From assembly GCA_026394765.1 (NCBI GenBank), contig JAPKXQ010000081.1:1-55698 (forward strand): a stretch of 55,698 nt of DNA, given 5' to 3'. Below, piece by piece: positions 25,892 to 35,281 of the stretch. Under the pieces are notes generated by a model that was given only the letters and a program-made list of their open reading frames with translations, ran no database searches and was not told the DNA's origin. Made by a program: the position numbers and the translations under genes. The first letter of the stretch is position 1; every line of letters begins with the position of its first letter. The DNA comes from Methanomicrobiales archaeon. Its GTDB lineage: Archaea > Halobacteriota > Methanomicrobia > Methanomicrobiales > Methanospirillaceae.

Positions 25892-26073
25892 CAATTGGTC
25901 TTCCCACTGGTTTTTAAAAAAATCCATGGGATCTGGTCCGTTTCCCTGACTAAGGATAACAACACTAATAGTATCCGCTCTCTAAAGGTGAGGTACTGAA
26001 TGTCTTGCAGGGCAACCACGTGCGAGATGTAGCGCATGGGCTTATGCAGGGCACTATGGCGGTATGACCTCAC

Positions 26074-26715
26074 ATGGACATCATCACGCAGACAAAGGCC
26101 AGGTTCTCCAGGTTCCTCGCAGCATTCTTCAGAAAAAGAAGGGCGAGGATTGGTATCTATGGCCCTCCGAATGCGGGGAAGACCACACTTGCGAACCGGA
26201 TCGTGAGAGACTGGGTGGGTGAGACTATCGGGGTGGTGAGTGAGATCCCTCATGAGACTAGGCGGGCTTCCCGAAAGACCGATATCAGGATCATGGACGC
26301 ATCAGGTGACAGTATAACCATTGACATCGTCGACACCCCTGGCGTGACGACCAAGATCGATTACAAGGATTTTTTAGAGTATGGCCTGGAGAGGGAGGAA
26401 GCGGTCCAGCGGGCGAGGGAAGCGACTGAAGGGGTAGCTGAAGCGATGCACTGGCTCCGTGAGGACATCGACGGGGTTATCTACATGCTCGACAGCACTG
26501 AAGACCCTTTTGCCCAGGTCAATATCATGATGGTCGGTATCATCGAGAGCCGCCACCTTCCGGTGCTGATCGCGGCGAATAAGATCGACCTCCCGGATGC
26601 GATGCCGCAGCGGATACGCATGGCATTTCCCCAGCACCCGGTGGTCCCCATCTCCTGTGTCGGGGGTCAGTCGGTCGAAGACCTCTATACAAAGATGGTC
26701 CAGCATTTCGGGTGA
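26074..26715 (+). CDS. Era-like GTPase
   Basis: 213-residue GTP-binding protein. A basic N-terminal helix (ARFSRFLAAFFRKRRAR) precedes G1 GPPNAGKTT, G3 DTPG in IVDTPGVTTK, G4 NKID in LIAANKIDLPDA and a G5-like ISCVGG. It resembles bacterial Era/EngA-type translational GTPases but lacks the C-terminal KH domain. It forms a tight plus-strand trio with the DUF2073 gene (5 bases on) and a zinc-ribbon gene, a grouping widely kept in Euryarchaeota. A role in ribosome assembly or RNA handling is plausible but inferred from family and context only. Confidence 0.85.
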   Translation: MDIITQTKARFSRFLAAFFRKRRARIGIYGPPNAGKTTLANRIVRDWVGETIGVVSEIPHETRRASRKTDIRIMDASGDSITIDIVDTPGVTTKIDYKDFLEYGLEREEAVQRAREATEGVAEAMHWLREDIDGVIYMLDSTEDPFAQVNIMMVGIIESRHLPVLIAANKIDLPDAMPQRIRMAFPQHPVVPISCVGGQSVEDLYTKMVQHFG

Positions 26716-26720
26716 TCTTC

Positions 26721-27086
26721 ATGGTTAAGGGAATACAGATTGACCTTATCTCTGCTGAACGACTCTCGAAGATGACCACTATGGAGAAGATCCATCTCAT
26801 CCTGGACAATGTGCGATCAGGGACGATTGTGGTGCTTGAAAAGGGGCTCAGCCCTGAAGAGCAGAGCGCGCTCATCGAGATGACCATGAACGAGATACTC
26901 CCCGACGGGTTCAATGGGATCGAGATCGAGACCTATCCTTCGCGTGAGGAGAGCCCTGGATTCATCGCCAGGCTCATGGGAAGGACAGGGCCTGAATCCA
27001 GGCTGACTGTGATCGGCCCGGCAAACCAGCTTAGGATGATCCGGAAAGACCGCGACCTCATCAGTGCGTGGATCTCCACGCGGTGA
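26721..27086 (+). CDS. DUF2073 family protein
   Basis: 121 residues; ATG 26721 begins MVKGIQIDLISAERLSKM. Features: MEKIHLILDNVRSGTIVVLE, SPEEQSALIEMTMNEI, FNGIEIETYP and a C-terminal segment TVIGPANQLRMIRKDRDLIS. I recognise it as the archaeal DUF2073 family, usually encoded between an Era-like GTPase and a zinc-ribbon protein; function unknown. Its fixed position suggests a GTPase partner, possibly taking the place of the missing KH domain. Confidence 0.75.
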   Translation: MVKGIQIDLISAERLSKMTTMEKIHLILDNVRSGTIVVLEKGLSPEEQSALIEMTMNEILPDGFNGIEIETYPSREESPGFIARLMGRTGPESRLTVIGPANQLRMIRKDRDLISAWISTR

Positions 27087-27092
27087 GCGAGG

Positions 27093-27530
27093 ATGCCCCA
27101 CCGCTGTATTGCGTGCGGGAAAGAAGTCCCAAGCAGCTCTTCCGAGATCCTGGAAGGCTGCAGTGGGTGTAGGGGGAAGAAGTTCCTCTTTTTTAAGGAA
27201 GGGACGGTTCCTGGGCAGGTTCTAGACCCTCCTACCCTGCATGAACCAGAAACTACCGGTAGCAGGGATGGGTCATCAGTACTTCCCGTGGACCGAAAAG
27301 TGGGAGATGCCACCCCGCTAAACCGCGATGAAGAGGGGACCTGTGCTTTGCGACAAGGCGAGGAGGGTGCCATGGTAGAGAGTGTGAGGATCCTTGCCCC
27401 CGGGTCATACGAGCTGAACCTCCAAAAGATGGCCGAATCAGATGAGAATATCGTGGGGATAGGGGAGGGAGGGAGTTATATCCTGGACCTCATCTCGATG
27501 GTGCGGTCTTCAAAGAGAAAGCAGCGATAA
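27093..27530 (+). CDS. Zinc-ribbon protein, DUF2072-like
   Basis: 145 residues. N-terminal zinc ribbon with CIACGKE and GCSGCRGKKFLFF (two CxxC pairs), then about 45 low-complexity residues (46-90), then a compact C-terminal domain VRILAPGSYELNLQKMAESD and IVGIGEGGSYILDLISMV. This arrangement matches the archaeal zinc-ribbon, possibly RNA-binding family found with DUF2073 and an Era-like GTPase. An internal ATG at 27372 could give the C-terminal domain alone. Function unknown. Confidence 0.75.
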   Translation: MPHRCIACGKEVPSSSSEILEGCSGCRGKKFLFFKEGTVPGQVLDPPTLHEPETTGSRDGSSVLPVDRKVGDATPLNRDEEGTCALRQGEEGAMVESVRILAPGSYELNLQKMAESDENIVGIGEGGSYILDLISMVRSSKRKQR

Positions 27531-27738
27531 ATCTAGGGCTAGCGGGTGCCTTTTCCCAAAAAAAGCTTTTCTTTGCAATGCAAATTTGTTGAGGGACAAA
27601 ATTTCAGATATTTTCTGCTAAGCTATCGCTTAGGAGTACCTGGATCGCTCACAGAACCAGGGGACTCTGACCACCCACATTCAGTCTATTCCAGCAGTGC
27701 TGAAAAAACCTGACACGCCCGGGGGGGGACTAAAATCC

Positions 27739-28047
27739 TTATGTGATGTTCTCCACGCTATAGCCCTTAGAGGCGAGGAGGTTTATCACACGCTCGCGGT
27801 GATTTCCCTGGAGTTCGATCGAGTTCCCCTTCACCGTTCCGCCGCATGCGAGTTTCCCTTTCATATATTTTGAGAGGTCGTCCAGATCGATATCAGTGGG
27901 GTCGAGACCATCGATGACGGTCACCTCTTTCCCATACCTCCTTTTATTGACCTTGACATTGATCCTCTGCTGCTCCTTTGCAACTTCCTCACAGATGCAC
28001 AGTTCTTTTGGCAGTCCACATGTGGGACAGATACCACCATCCATCAT
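27739..28047 (-). CDS. Translation initiation factor aIF1 (SUI1 family)
   Basis: Promotes correct start-codon selection on the 30S subunit. 102 residues: an N-terminal zinc-type motif [13 protein letters not shown], then the SUI1 domain with [15 protein letters not shown], the [18 protein letters not shown] signature and a closing [12 protein letters not shown]. Two adjacent ATGs (28047 and 28044) are possible starts; there is no Shine-Dalgarno, and the TATA-like box upstream implies a leaderless mRNA. Confidence 0.93.
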   Translation of the reverse strand: MMDGGICPTCGLPKELCICEEVAKEQQRINVKVNKRRYGKEVTVIDGLDPTDIDLDDLSKYMKGKLACGGTVKGNSIELQGNHRERVINLLASKGYSVENIT

Positions 28048-28064
28048 CTAGACTTGCAAGTTCT

Positions 28065-28076
28065 CCTTATATATTT
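28065..28076 (-). promoter_or_regulatory. TATA box of the aIF1 gene
   Basis: The minus strand reads AAATATATAAGG. The TATA core lies 22-28 bases before the first ATG, the usual archaeal distance from TATA to transcription start, so the message is probably leaderless. Confidence 0.65.
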
Positions 28077-28316
28077 GTTGGCATCGCTATCGAGATATCT
28101 CGTGATAAATCGCAGCATCACCAAATTCAATCATGATTTAAAGCGGGACTGTAAGATTATGGCATCCTTGTCTGCAGACCCATTCCCTGCCAGATGTGGG
28201 CGCTGCCGGGTTTAGTCCTCACATCAATGTCAGATGGCCACAATTTCTATTCCCCTATTTGGGTCGGACGCACGGAGGAGAGCCTCCAATACCCTGGGTA
28301 GAGATACGTACATCTG

Positions 28317-29765
28317 ATGTCAGTGATGGTGCTTGGTACTGCGTCCCATGTCGGGAAGAGTACCGTTGTCGCCGCACTCTGCCGTGCTCTCGTCAACAGG
28401 GGATATACTGTCGCACCCTTCAAATCGCAGAACATGAGCCTCAATTCCTTTGTGACGAGAGATGGCGGCGAGATCGGAATAGCCCAGGCAGTCCAGGCGT
28501 TTGCAGCCCGGGTTGAGCCCATGGTGGACATGAACCCGGTCCTACTCAAGCCTAAGGGGGACAGGGTCTCCCAAGTAGTCCTTCTAGGCCGCCCGTACAA
28601 AGACGTCCCAATCACCGAGTACTACCAGGAGACTGATTACCTGCTCAGAGAAGCTGTTTGTGCTGCAGACCGGCTCATCGCACGCTTCGGTCATATTGTG
28701 GTAGAGGGGGCGGGGGGCGCCGCCGAAGTGAACCTCTACACCCGCGATATCGCAAACACCCTCCTTGCCAGTGCGCTCAAAATCCCAATCGTCCTCATCG
28801 CAGATATCGAGCGGGGTGGTGTCTTTGCCCAGACCTATGGGACGATTGCGCTACTGCCGCCTGGGGTGAGGGCGCAAGTCTGTGGGATCATCATCAACAA
28901 GTTTCGCGGTGACCCTGCCGTCTTCCAGGGGGGTGTTGAGGAGATAGAGCGCCTCACCGGGGTCCCGGTCCTGGGGGTCCTCCCGTATATGGAGACAGCA
29001 CTCCCCAGTGAAGACTCACTCTCGATCCATGACAAGGTGCCACGGTCCTGCGATGTGAGAGTCGCCGTTATTCGTCTCCCCCGGATATCGAACTTCACTG
29101 ACTTTGAGATCCTCGAGCGGTACTCCTCCCTCCACTACTGCGCACCTGGGGCCTCCCTCTCCAACTTTGACTGTATCATCATCCCTGGGACCAAGAACAC
29201 TATCGAAGACCTCAAAGTATTGCAAAAGACCGGTACTGACCTGGAGATCCAGATGGCCCGGTGTCGTGGCATTCCAGTAATTGGCATATGCGGCGGCTAC
29301 CAGATGCTGGGGGAGACAATAGTGGATGTCGGTATCGAGTCTGATGCAGGTGAGTACCAGGGGCTTGGTCTGCTCCCGGTGACTACGTCCTTCCGCGCCT
29401 ATGAAAAGACCACTTGTCAGGTAAATCGGCGCGCCCATGACGTGCCGCCCATATTATCGGCCATGGGCGAGGTACGTGGCTATGAGATACATATGGGGGA
29501 GACGGTCAGGATGGGGGCTAGAGAAGCATTTACCGGTGATGGTGCGGTATCAGAGGATGGGCTCGTGATCGGTACCTACCTGCACGGTCTCTTCCAGAAC
29601 CCTGCAGCAGCAAGCGCACTCCTCTCTCTCCTGGCGGCTCGCAAAGGCCTCCCTTTCATACCGGTTCCTGCAGAAGATGATGGTGTTGACCCATATGACC
29701 TCCTTGCAGCCAAATTTGAGGCGCATGTCCGTATGGGGCCCCTTCTCTCCCACTTCACCAAATAA
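28317..29765 (+). CDS. cobQ: Cobyric acid synthase
   Basis: Amidates four side chains of adenosylcobyrinate a,c-diamide in cobamide synthesis (also called CbiP). 482 residues. The N-terminal dethiobiotin-synthetase-like domain has [49 protein letters not shown] and [12 protein letters not shown]. The C-terminal glutamine amidotransferase domain has [12 protein letters not shown], the nucleophile [10 protein letters not shown] and YEIHMGET, with [13 protein letters not shown] supplying the catalytic His. ATG 28317 and ATG 28326 are both possible; neither has a clear ribosome binding site. No other cobamide gene is adjacent. Confidence 0.95.
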   Translation: MSVMVLGTASHVGKSTVVAALCRALVNRGYTVAPFKSQNMSLNSFVTRDGGEIGIAQAVQAFAARVEPMVDMNPVLLKPKGDRVSQVVLLGRPYKDVPITEYYQETDYLLREAVCAADRLIARFGHIVVEGAGGAAEVNLYTRDIANTLLASALKIPIVLIADIERGGVFAQTYGTIALLPPGVRAQVCGIIINKFRGDPAVFQGGVEEIERLTGVPVLGVLPYMETALPSEDSLSIHDKVPRSCDVRVAVIRLPRISNFTDFEILERYSSLHYCAPGASLSNFDCIIIPGTKNTIEDLKVLQKTGTDLEIQMARCRGIPVIGICGGYQMLGETIVDVGIESDAGEYQGLGLLPVTTSFRAYEKTTCQVNRRAHDVPPILSAMGEVRGYEIHMGETVRMGAREAFTGDGAVSEDGLVIGTYLHGLFQNPAAASALLSLLAARKGLPFIPVPAEDDGVDPYDLLAAKFEAHVRMGPLLSHFTK

Positions 29766-30197
29766 GAGACAGGTCTTCCATCAGGGCCCAAGGGTTATCG
29801 AGTCAGTGCCAGGGTTCAGCTGATGATGCTCATAATGCTCCTGAACCCCTCCATTCGGGTATCTGCGCATCGGACTGATGAAACGGCGGTGATATCCAAC
29901 ACCCCACTGGCCTGGTGGGTGGGGCAGTACGCGAGAGCTGGGGAGGTGACCCACTCCCCGCGTACTAGGAATGCCCGGGAGTGTGCACAGAACCTGCAAT
30001 GAGTGACGGGCTCGTCCTTGTCAGGGACACACCCGACCATGCCCCGCGTGGCGGGGAGTATACGGTGATCGCCAGGGGCCATTTTTTTATATTCCCTCGT
30101 CACCGGGATATGGCCCCTGCCCGGATAAAGCTCCCGCAGGAGGATCATAGGGGAGTGTGTGGACTAATCATCCCTGTCGACCAACTATTTCGGTGCG
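29766..30197. other. Intergenic stretch, no gene called
   Basis: About 430 bases hold two competing open frames. A minus-strand frame at 29816-30148 (110 codons) has a CRFC...YCPTH cysteine/histidine pattern. A plus-strand frame at 29981-30214 has fair codon use. Neither has a recognised family or convincing start. One of them could be real, but I cannot decide. Confidence 0.35.
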
Positions 30198-31016
30198 ATG
30201 GTCACCACGCATAAGATCCGGGTCCCCCTCATCTTCATCCTGCTCGTTCCGGTAATCCTGGTCAGCCCCGGAGTCTGCGTAGGGGTCACGGTCATACCCT
30301 CATGCGCGCCTGCAGGAAATGCTTCGTACCCTGCCTCGCTGGTCCTTGACGAAGCGCCGTCCGGTCTCTCGGGGTACAGCGCCACGCTTACCGCAGAGCC
30401 CGGGGTAGAAGTCGTTGCAGTACAGTTCCCTGCATGGGCCCTACTCTCTTCTCACTCGCCCCTTCCTTCTGGCGCAGTGGACCTCACCGTCGTTGATCTC
30501 AATAATCAGGTCACTGCGGGTGCCAGGGGCGTCGTCCTCGCAGAGATTACCCTATCAGGAGGTGAGGGGTCGTGTGCTGGGATCAATGGTACGAAGTTCA
30601 GTATGGATGATGACCAGGGGATGCCAGGTACTATGCCTGTCCCTGTCCCGTCCCCCATAGCAGACAGTGGAGATGGAGAGATATCTGTACCTTCAGCAGG
30701 TGCCCTGAGTGGCTTCCCATCATATGTTAGTGCCCAGGAGGACGTATCCCCCACCTTTCCGGTCACACCATCCGGAACCGGACTCACCACTCTTCTGCCG
30801 CCCTCTCCGAGAGGTAGTAGCAGGGATCATCCCGGCGTTAATGTATCTACCACGAAGTATCCCGACTTTGTCACTTCGTCATCCACAACGCCCATCACGA
30901 CTGTAGAGGGGACCAGGGAATCTCCCGGGACCAGTCCTGCACCAGGGCCCTGTTCAGCACTGATAATCGCGGGTGTCATACTGGCGGGGTCACTGATCGC
31001 CTGGAAGAGCAGGTAA
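30198..31016 (+). CDS. Secreted, membrane-anchored protein of unknown function
   Basis: 272 residues. An N-terminal signal peptide (basic start, then VPLIFILLVPVILVSPGVC) precedes a beta-rich domain of about 100 residues (CAPAGNASYPASLVLDEAP; VDLTVVDLNNQVTAGARGVV) that looks like a cohesin-type or similar surface domain. A long Ser/Thr/Pro-rich, probably glycosylated linker follows (about residues 150-245). The protein ends in a transmembrane anchor (SALIIAGVILAGSLIAW) and a basic stop-transfer end. It should face the outside of the cell. No family name can be given with confidence; it stands between an intergenic gap and a converging gene. Confidence 0.7.
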   Translation: MVTTHKIRVPLIFILLVPVILVSPGVCVGVTVIPSCAPAGNASYPASLVLDEAPSGLSGYSATLTAEPGVEVVAVQFPAWALLSSHSPLPSGAVDLTVVDLNNQVTAGARGVVLAEITLSGGEGSCAGINGTKFSMDDDQGMPGTMPVPVPSPIADSGDGEISVPSAGALSGFPSYVSAQEDVSPTFPVTPSGTGLTTLLPPSPRGSSRDHPGVNVSTTKYPDFVTSSSTTPITTVEGTRESPGTSPAPGPCSALIIAGVILAGSLIAWKSR

Positions 31017-31024
31017 GGGATCTG

Positions 31025-32335
31025 TTATGAGACGCCCGGGTCTTTTTGGGCCTCACCATCCACGACGAGAGTGATGCCCCACACCTCTTCCAGTCGTTTC
31101 CTGATCTCCCCAAACTCCCGGGTATACGCCTCCTGGGAAGACGCAGCGTCGTTCAAGTGCCTCTTCATGGTGGCCCTGTTCCGCTCTATCTCGTCGTTTA
31201 AGCGCGAGATCTCATCAAGGAGGGCGGCTTCACGTCGTCCTTCCGGGCTCTCCCTGACCTTTGATAAGAGATCTGCATGGCGTTCCTGCGCATCAGAACA
31301 CTCTTTTGCGAGGGCATCAAGGGCTGGCAGGGCCCGGTCCGGGGACGAAAAATATAACCGTTCTTCACGGTTTTTCAGCGTGATAACCCCAGTCTCGATC
31401 ATTCCCAAAATTATGGGGAGGACCGCTGAGAGGGCACTTCCAATGTCTGGTGAGAGAGGTATGGCATCAGACCCCAGGAGGCCGGCGGCCCGGTGAATGG
31501 ATCTCTGCTCTTCCTGTTTTCCCGTCCTCTTCACCACCTTATCGGCGCGGGCTACGACTCCGAAGAGGACGTGGACGCAGTTTAACAAGTCCCGCTCACG
31601 AACGTCAAGATCTTTTTGTGCGCGTGCAGAGAGGTCTCTGACTGACTGGCAGTCCCGGTAGCCTGCGCTCTCACGGAGGGTCTGCAGTTCACCCTCGCGC
31701 TGGCTGAGCAGAGCACTCTTTTGAGCAGTTCGCTGCTCGTAATCGAGTCCTGCAGCGTTTCGTTCCCGCTCATCCCGCTGTATTTCGGCGAGGCGGTGGA
31801 GTGCCGATGAGATCTCTTTGATATGAGCCTTCTTCTCGCGGGCCTCTTTTATCGCAGGTGTCATCGCATTCACGCCGCGCCCTATCACGTCCACGAGACC
31901 TCTTATCTCACGGACCGTGTCGGGAAATGCACTCATGAGGTACCGCCCAGGCCCCTGAAGGGCCCGGACACACCCTTTGAGGCATTCGGCAGCCCCGTCA
32001 TAGAATGCTTCAGAGCCTGGAGGGAATCGGTGCGAGAGGGCAGTTTTCATTGACTTCTCGAACTCAGGCAGTGAACTCTTCAAAACGTTTCGGATTTTTG
32101 GGTGGAGCCCTGCTTCATCCCTTTTTTTCTCCCGTATGGCCTCCATGGCCAAACGAATGGCTTCTGCGGCTTCACAGACTGTTTCCCTGTGCGGTGCAAC
32201 GGCGTCTTCGAGTGCCTTTGCTTCGGCCTCGTCCTGCAACGAGAGCCAGGCAGGAAGGTCATGGAATGCGACCTGGGGAGGCGGTGCTGATGGTGCCTCC
32301 CTCTTCTCACCAAAGAGTGATTTGAATAATTTCAT
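31025..32335 (-). CDS. Conserved-looking coiled-coil protein of unknown function
   Basis: 436 residues, cytosolic, highly charged. The start MKLFKSLFGEKREAPSAPPP is followed by mostly helical sequence with coiled-coil character around residues 170-240 (KKAHIKEISSALHRLAEIQR; QREGELQTLRESAG) and 350-415 (LLDEISRLNDEIERNRATMK). A less charged central part (HRAAGLLGSDAIPLSPDIGS and IPLSP/VLPIILGMIETGVITL) may be a folded domain. No motif tells the function. It converges on the secreted protein gene and lies downstream of nadM-larB with a 48-base gap, so it might be co-transcribed with them. Confidence 0.7.
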   Translation of the reverse strand: MKLFKSLFGEKREAPSAPPPQVAFHDLPAWLSLQDEAEAKALEDAVAPHRETVCEAAEAIRLAMEAIREKKRDEAGLHPKIRNVLKSSLPEFEKSMKTALSHRFPPGSEAFYDGAAECLKGCVRALQGPGRYLMSAFPDTVREIRGLVDVIGRGVNAMTPAIKEAREKKAHIKEISSALHRLAEIQRDERERNAAGLDYEQRTAQKSALLSQREGELQTLRESAGYRDCQSVRDLSARAQKDLDVRERDLLNCVHVLFGVVARADKVVKRTGKQEEQRSIHRAAGLLGSDAIPLSPDIGSALSAVLPIILGMIETGVITLKNREERLYFSSPDRALPALDALAKECSDAQERHADLLSKVRESPEGRREAALLDEISRLNDEIERNRATMKRHLNDAASSQEAYTREFGEIRKRLEEVWGITLVVDGEAQKDPGVS

Positions 32336-32383
32336 GGGTTATGTCCTGGTAATCTTCCGGGCTTCTGCAGAAGTCTTGCGCGA

Positions 32384-32890
32384 TCAGTCACTCAGGGCTA
32401 CGCTCCTGATGCGTGCGACCCCCTCTATCTCTTCCATCACCCGGGTGACCGAGGGTGGCACGAGGTGCTCCCATGGCTCTCCTGCAAGCATCCTGCGCCT
32501 GATCTCAGTCCCGCTGAGTGTATCGCGCTCGTACATCGAGGGAGAGAAAACCCTGGTCCCTGCCTCGGCAAAGAGCCTCATGACGAGGGGATTACTGGAG
32601 TAGACCGTATCGAAGGGCGGGGTCATCGCGATGACGTGGGAGACCCAGAGCGCATTTCTCCGTAGGTCTTCGATCGGTATGGCGTAGAATGGGCACTTTA
32701 AGTTGCAAAGAGACTGGGTGATCATGAGTACCCGCTCCCCGGCGGTGAATGGATTTCCGGGCTCGTGGCTGAGCTGGGCACTCCCGACTCCTATCACAAT
32801 CTCGTCTGCTGACCTTGCAATCTCTTCGAGAACCACCTGGTGGCCGTTATGGTACGGCTGGAACCTCCCGATATAGAACGCCCGGGTCAT
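32384..32890 (-). CDS. nadM: Nicotinamide-nucleotide adenylyltransferase (archaeal NadM)
   Basis: Joins NMN or nicotinate mononucleotide with ATP to give NAD or its deamido form. 168 residues: [19 protein letters not shown] (nucleotidyltransferase HxGH), [32 protein letters not shown] and the C-terminal [18 protein letters not shown] (ISSTxxR-like motif). ATG 32890 overlaps the larB stop by four bases; the longer open frame to 32977 runs into larB and is rejected. The larB pairing is discussed as a finding. Confidence 0.93.
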   Translation of the reverse strand: MTRAFYIGRFQPYHNGHQVVLEEIARSADEIVIGVGSAQLSHEPGNPFTAGERVLMITQSLCNLKCPFYAIPIEDLRRNALWVSHVIAMTPPFDTVYSSNPLVMRLFAEAGTRVFSPSMYERDTLSGTEIRRRMLAGEPWEHLVPPSVTRVMEEIEGVARIRSVALSD

Positions 32891-33663
32891 TGCTGTACCA
32901 TTAAGTTCGCAACCTGGGCTGCAAATGCCCCGGCTGTAAATCCTGCATCGATATTCACCACGACAAGTACTGAACATGACTGCAGCATACTCGCGAGAGC
33001 TGCCTGTCCCCTGCCCATGTAGCCATACCCGGTCCCAACCGGCACCCCGATCACAGGCCGGTTCACAAGCCCTGCCACCACGGCGGGAAGTGTCCCCTCC
33101 CTCCCTGCCGCGACAACGAATATATGAACGTCTTTAAGGTCACTGAGGACAGGAAAGAGGCGATGTATACCGGCTGCCCCAACATCGTAGGCGGTCTTTA
33201 CCACGCACCCCATCTCCCTGGCTACCACTGCAGCTTCTTCGGCCACGCTGATGTCTGATGTCCCGGCGGTGATTATCCCAATCACGCCACCCGTCAGGGC
33301 AGGTGGGGGGCTGCTACTCACGACGAGGGCCCGCCCTGCGGGGTAGTCCTGCACCGTATAACCTCGCTCTCCTGCAAGCTGCTGCACAGTCGCATGATGG
33401 GCAGGGCCCACCCGTGTCACGATGCAGCGGCCTGACTCCTGGAGATATCGCCCGACTATGAGGGCGAGGTGAGCTGGTTCTTTTCCCTCGGCAAGGACCA
33501 CTTCAGGGACCCCGCACCTGACCGTCCGTCCAAGGTCGAGGCGTGCGAGTTCATCGACAGCACCCAGGTGGAGCCCTGTTATCCGTTCTGCTACCCCGTC
33601 CTCGTCGAGTCTGCCCTCCCGGTACAGCCTGAGCAGATCTCGCAACGTGTCTCCGCGGTTCAT
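32887..33663 (-). CDS. larB: LarB family pyridinium-3,5-biscarboxylate mononucleotide synthase
   Basis: LarB carboxylates and hydrolyses nicotinic acid adenine dinucleotide to start synthesis of the nickel-pincer cofactor of lactate racemase. About 258 residues: [18 protein letters not shown], a PurE-like core [59 protein letters not shown] and [23 protein letters not shown] 33663 is preferred to upstream GTG/TTG codons. It overlaps nadM. LarC and LarE are not in the window, so whether this cell makes the full cofactor is unknown. Confidence 0.9.
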   Translation of the reverse strand: MNRGDTLRDLLRLYREGRLDEDGVAERITGLHLGAVDELARLDLGRTVRCGVPEVVLAEGKEPAHLALIVGRYLQESGRCIVTRVGPAHHATVQQLAGERGYTVQDYPAGRALVVSSSPPPALTGGVIGIITAGTSDISVAEEAAVVAREMGCVVKTAYDVGAAGIHRLFPVLSDLKDVHIFVVAAGREGTLPAVVAGLVNRPVIGVPVGTGYGYMGRGQAALASMLQSCSVLVVVNIDAGFTAGAFAAQVANLMVQQ

Positions 33664-33713
33664 CACTGACAAATAAGATATGGAGGGATCTTCTAATAAT
33701 ATGGTGCAACGCG

Positions 33714-34049
33714 ATGACGTATCTTCTCTATATTGCTATTTTCGGGGCAGCGGCCGTTTTTTTCCTTTGGATTCGGGATGCCAGGATCTTTGCCAGGACC
33801 CGTCTCCCAGGCTATCGCCGTGCCGCCTACTACGGGACCATCTATGCCGCCGCAACCCTCTTTGGTGTCTTTTTCTGTTCTTCTGGCCTGGAACTCCTCG
33901 GCCTGGGGATCATCCTGGGTGCAGTGTACCTCCAGGGTGCCGTGAAGAAGGAGCGGGTCTGGAAGAATGAGAGTACAACTGACCGGCTCCTGGGAAAGGC
34001 TCCTCCAGATGCAGGTGAGAAGGCCAAGGCTGACATTGGGGGCTTATGA
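33714..34049 (+). CDS. Small integral membrane protein of unknown function
   Basis: 111 residues with three hydrophobic segments (TYLLYIAIFGAAAVFFLWI; around YYGTIYAAATLFGVFFC; LELLGLGIILGAVYLQGAV) and a charged cytosolic tail. Its stop overlaps the hisS start (ATGA), so the two are translationally coupled, but nothing in the sequence shows a functional link. No family recognised. Confidence 0.7.
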   Translation: MTYLLYIAIFGAAAVFFLWIRDARIFARTRLPGYRRAAYYGTIYAAATLFGVFFCSSGLELLGLGIILGAVYLQGAVKKERVWKNESTTDRLLGKAPPDAGEKAKADIGGL

Positions 34050-35281
34050 CGCTCCAGCGCCCCAGGGGAACGAGGGACTTTCTCCCAGACGAGATGGAGG
34101 AGCGGCGTGCCCTTGAGGGTGGCCTTCGGAGAATCGCGGGTCAGTGGGGATATCGCGAGATCGGGACGCCGGCATTTGAGGACGCAGAGCTCTTCACCAT
34201 CCGGTCGGGTGAAGGGATCATCCATGAGATGTATGCATTCGAGGACAAGGGCGGGAGGCTCATGGCACTCCGTCCTGAGCTCACCGCGCCTGTCATCAGA
34301 TTGTACCTCAACGAGGCACGGGTCTCTAAAAAGCCGATACGCTGGTTCTACTTTGGGAACTGTTTCAGGTACGAACGGCCCCAGAAGGGGAGGTACCGTG
34401 AGTTCTGGCAGTTCGGTGCCGAGCTTATCGGGATGGACTGCGCAGGGACAGATGCAGAGGTGGTGATGCTTGCACAAGCACTGCTGTGTGCCACAGGGAT
34501 CACCTTCTCACTCCAGATCGGCCATCTGGCATTTATGCAAAAGACTCTGTCAGGTCTCGACCCAGAGACGAGAAGGAGAGTCCGTGCCTTGATCGACAAG
34601 CGGGACAAGGACTCACTTGAAGCCCTCCTTGATGGGAGGGAGGATGACGTCCTCTCCCGGATCACCGCGCTGGCATCGTGCACTGACCTTGAGGACGCAT
34701 TCGCTATTTCGGGTGTTACTGATGAGCGTGACAGGATCCTGGAGGTCTTTTCGCTGCTGGACGCAGGTGAAGTCTCCTACACGTTAAATCCCGGGATTGC
34801 AAGGGGGCTCGACTACTACACCGGGATGGTCTTTGAGGCATTTGCTCAGAATCTCGGAGCAGAGAACCAGGTGATGGGTGGGGGAGCCTACCGGCTCGCG
34901 CACCTATTTGGGGGGGAGGACACCCCTTCCTGCGGCTTTGGGATAGGATTTGACCGCGTGATGGCTTCGCGCGGTGTGCGGGAACCTTCCCCATCCCTCA
35001 AAGTGGCAGTAATCGCGACTCCTGAAGGCAGGACCTGGGCAGTTAAAGTCGCAGCGGCGATGCGATCATCAGGGCTCACGGTCATCAGTGACCATTCAGA
35101 CCGGAGTATTGGGTCCAGGATCGGGGGTGCGGTCGGTGAAGCGGCCATTGTTGCGATCATCGGGGGGAGGGAAGCAGCGGATCTCAGCGTGACTTTAAAA
35201 GACCTTGCGAGCGGAGTGCAAACCACGCTCCCCCTAAGTGAGGCGGTCACCATGGTGGTGTCGCGTGGCCCTTGCGGATGA
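34046..35281 (+). CDS. hisS: Histidyl-tRNA synthetase
   Basis: Class II synthetase charging tRNA-His. 411 residues: RPRGTRDFLPDEMEERRALE at the start, motif 2 region FRYERPQKGRYREFWQFGAE, the histidine-specific ARGLDYYTGMVFEAF, motif 3 CGFGIGFDRVMAS and the C-terminal anticodon-binding fold (VAVIATPEG...VAAIMRSSG-like). It overlaps the upstream membrane protein by four bases and top6B by 17 bases. Confidence 0.96.
   Translation: MTLQRPRGTRDFLPDEMEERRALEGGLRRIAGQWGYREIGTPAFEDAELFTIRSGEGIIHEMYAFEDKGGRLMALRPELTAPVIRLYLNEARVSKKPIRWFYFGNCFRYERPQKGRYREFWQFGAELIGMDCAGTDAEVVMLAQALLCATGITFSLQIGHLAFMQKTLSGLDPETRRRVRALIDKRDKDSLEALLDGREDDVLSRITALASCTDLEDAFAISGVTDERDRILEVFSLLDAGEVSYTLNPGIARGLDYYTGMVFEAFAQNLGAENQVMGGGAYRLAHLFGGEDTPSCGFGIGFDRVMASRGVREPSPSLKVAVIATPEGRTWAVKVAAAMRSSGLTVISDHSDRSIGSRIGGAVGEAAIVAIIGGREAADLSVTLKDLASGVQTTLPLSEAVTMVVSRGPCG

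Noticed and set aside
29816-30148. Minus-strand ORF with CxxC/CxxH-like residues upstream of the secreted protein.
   Set aside because: Conflicts with a plus-strand frame of similar quality and matches no known pattern.
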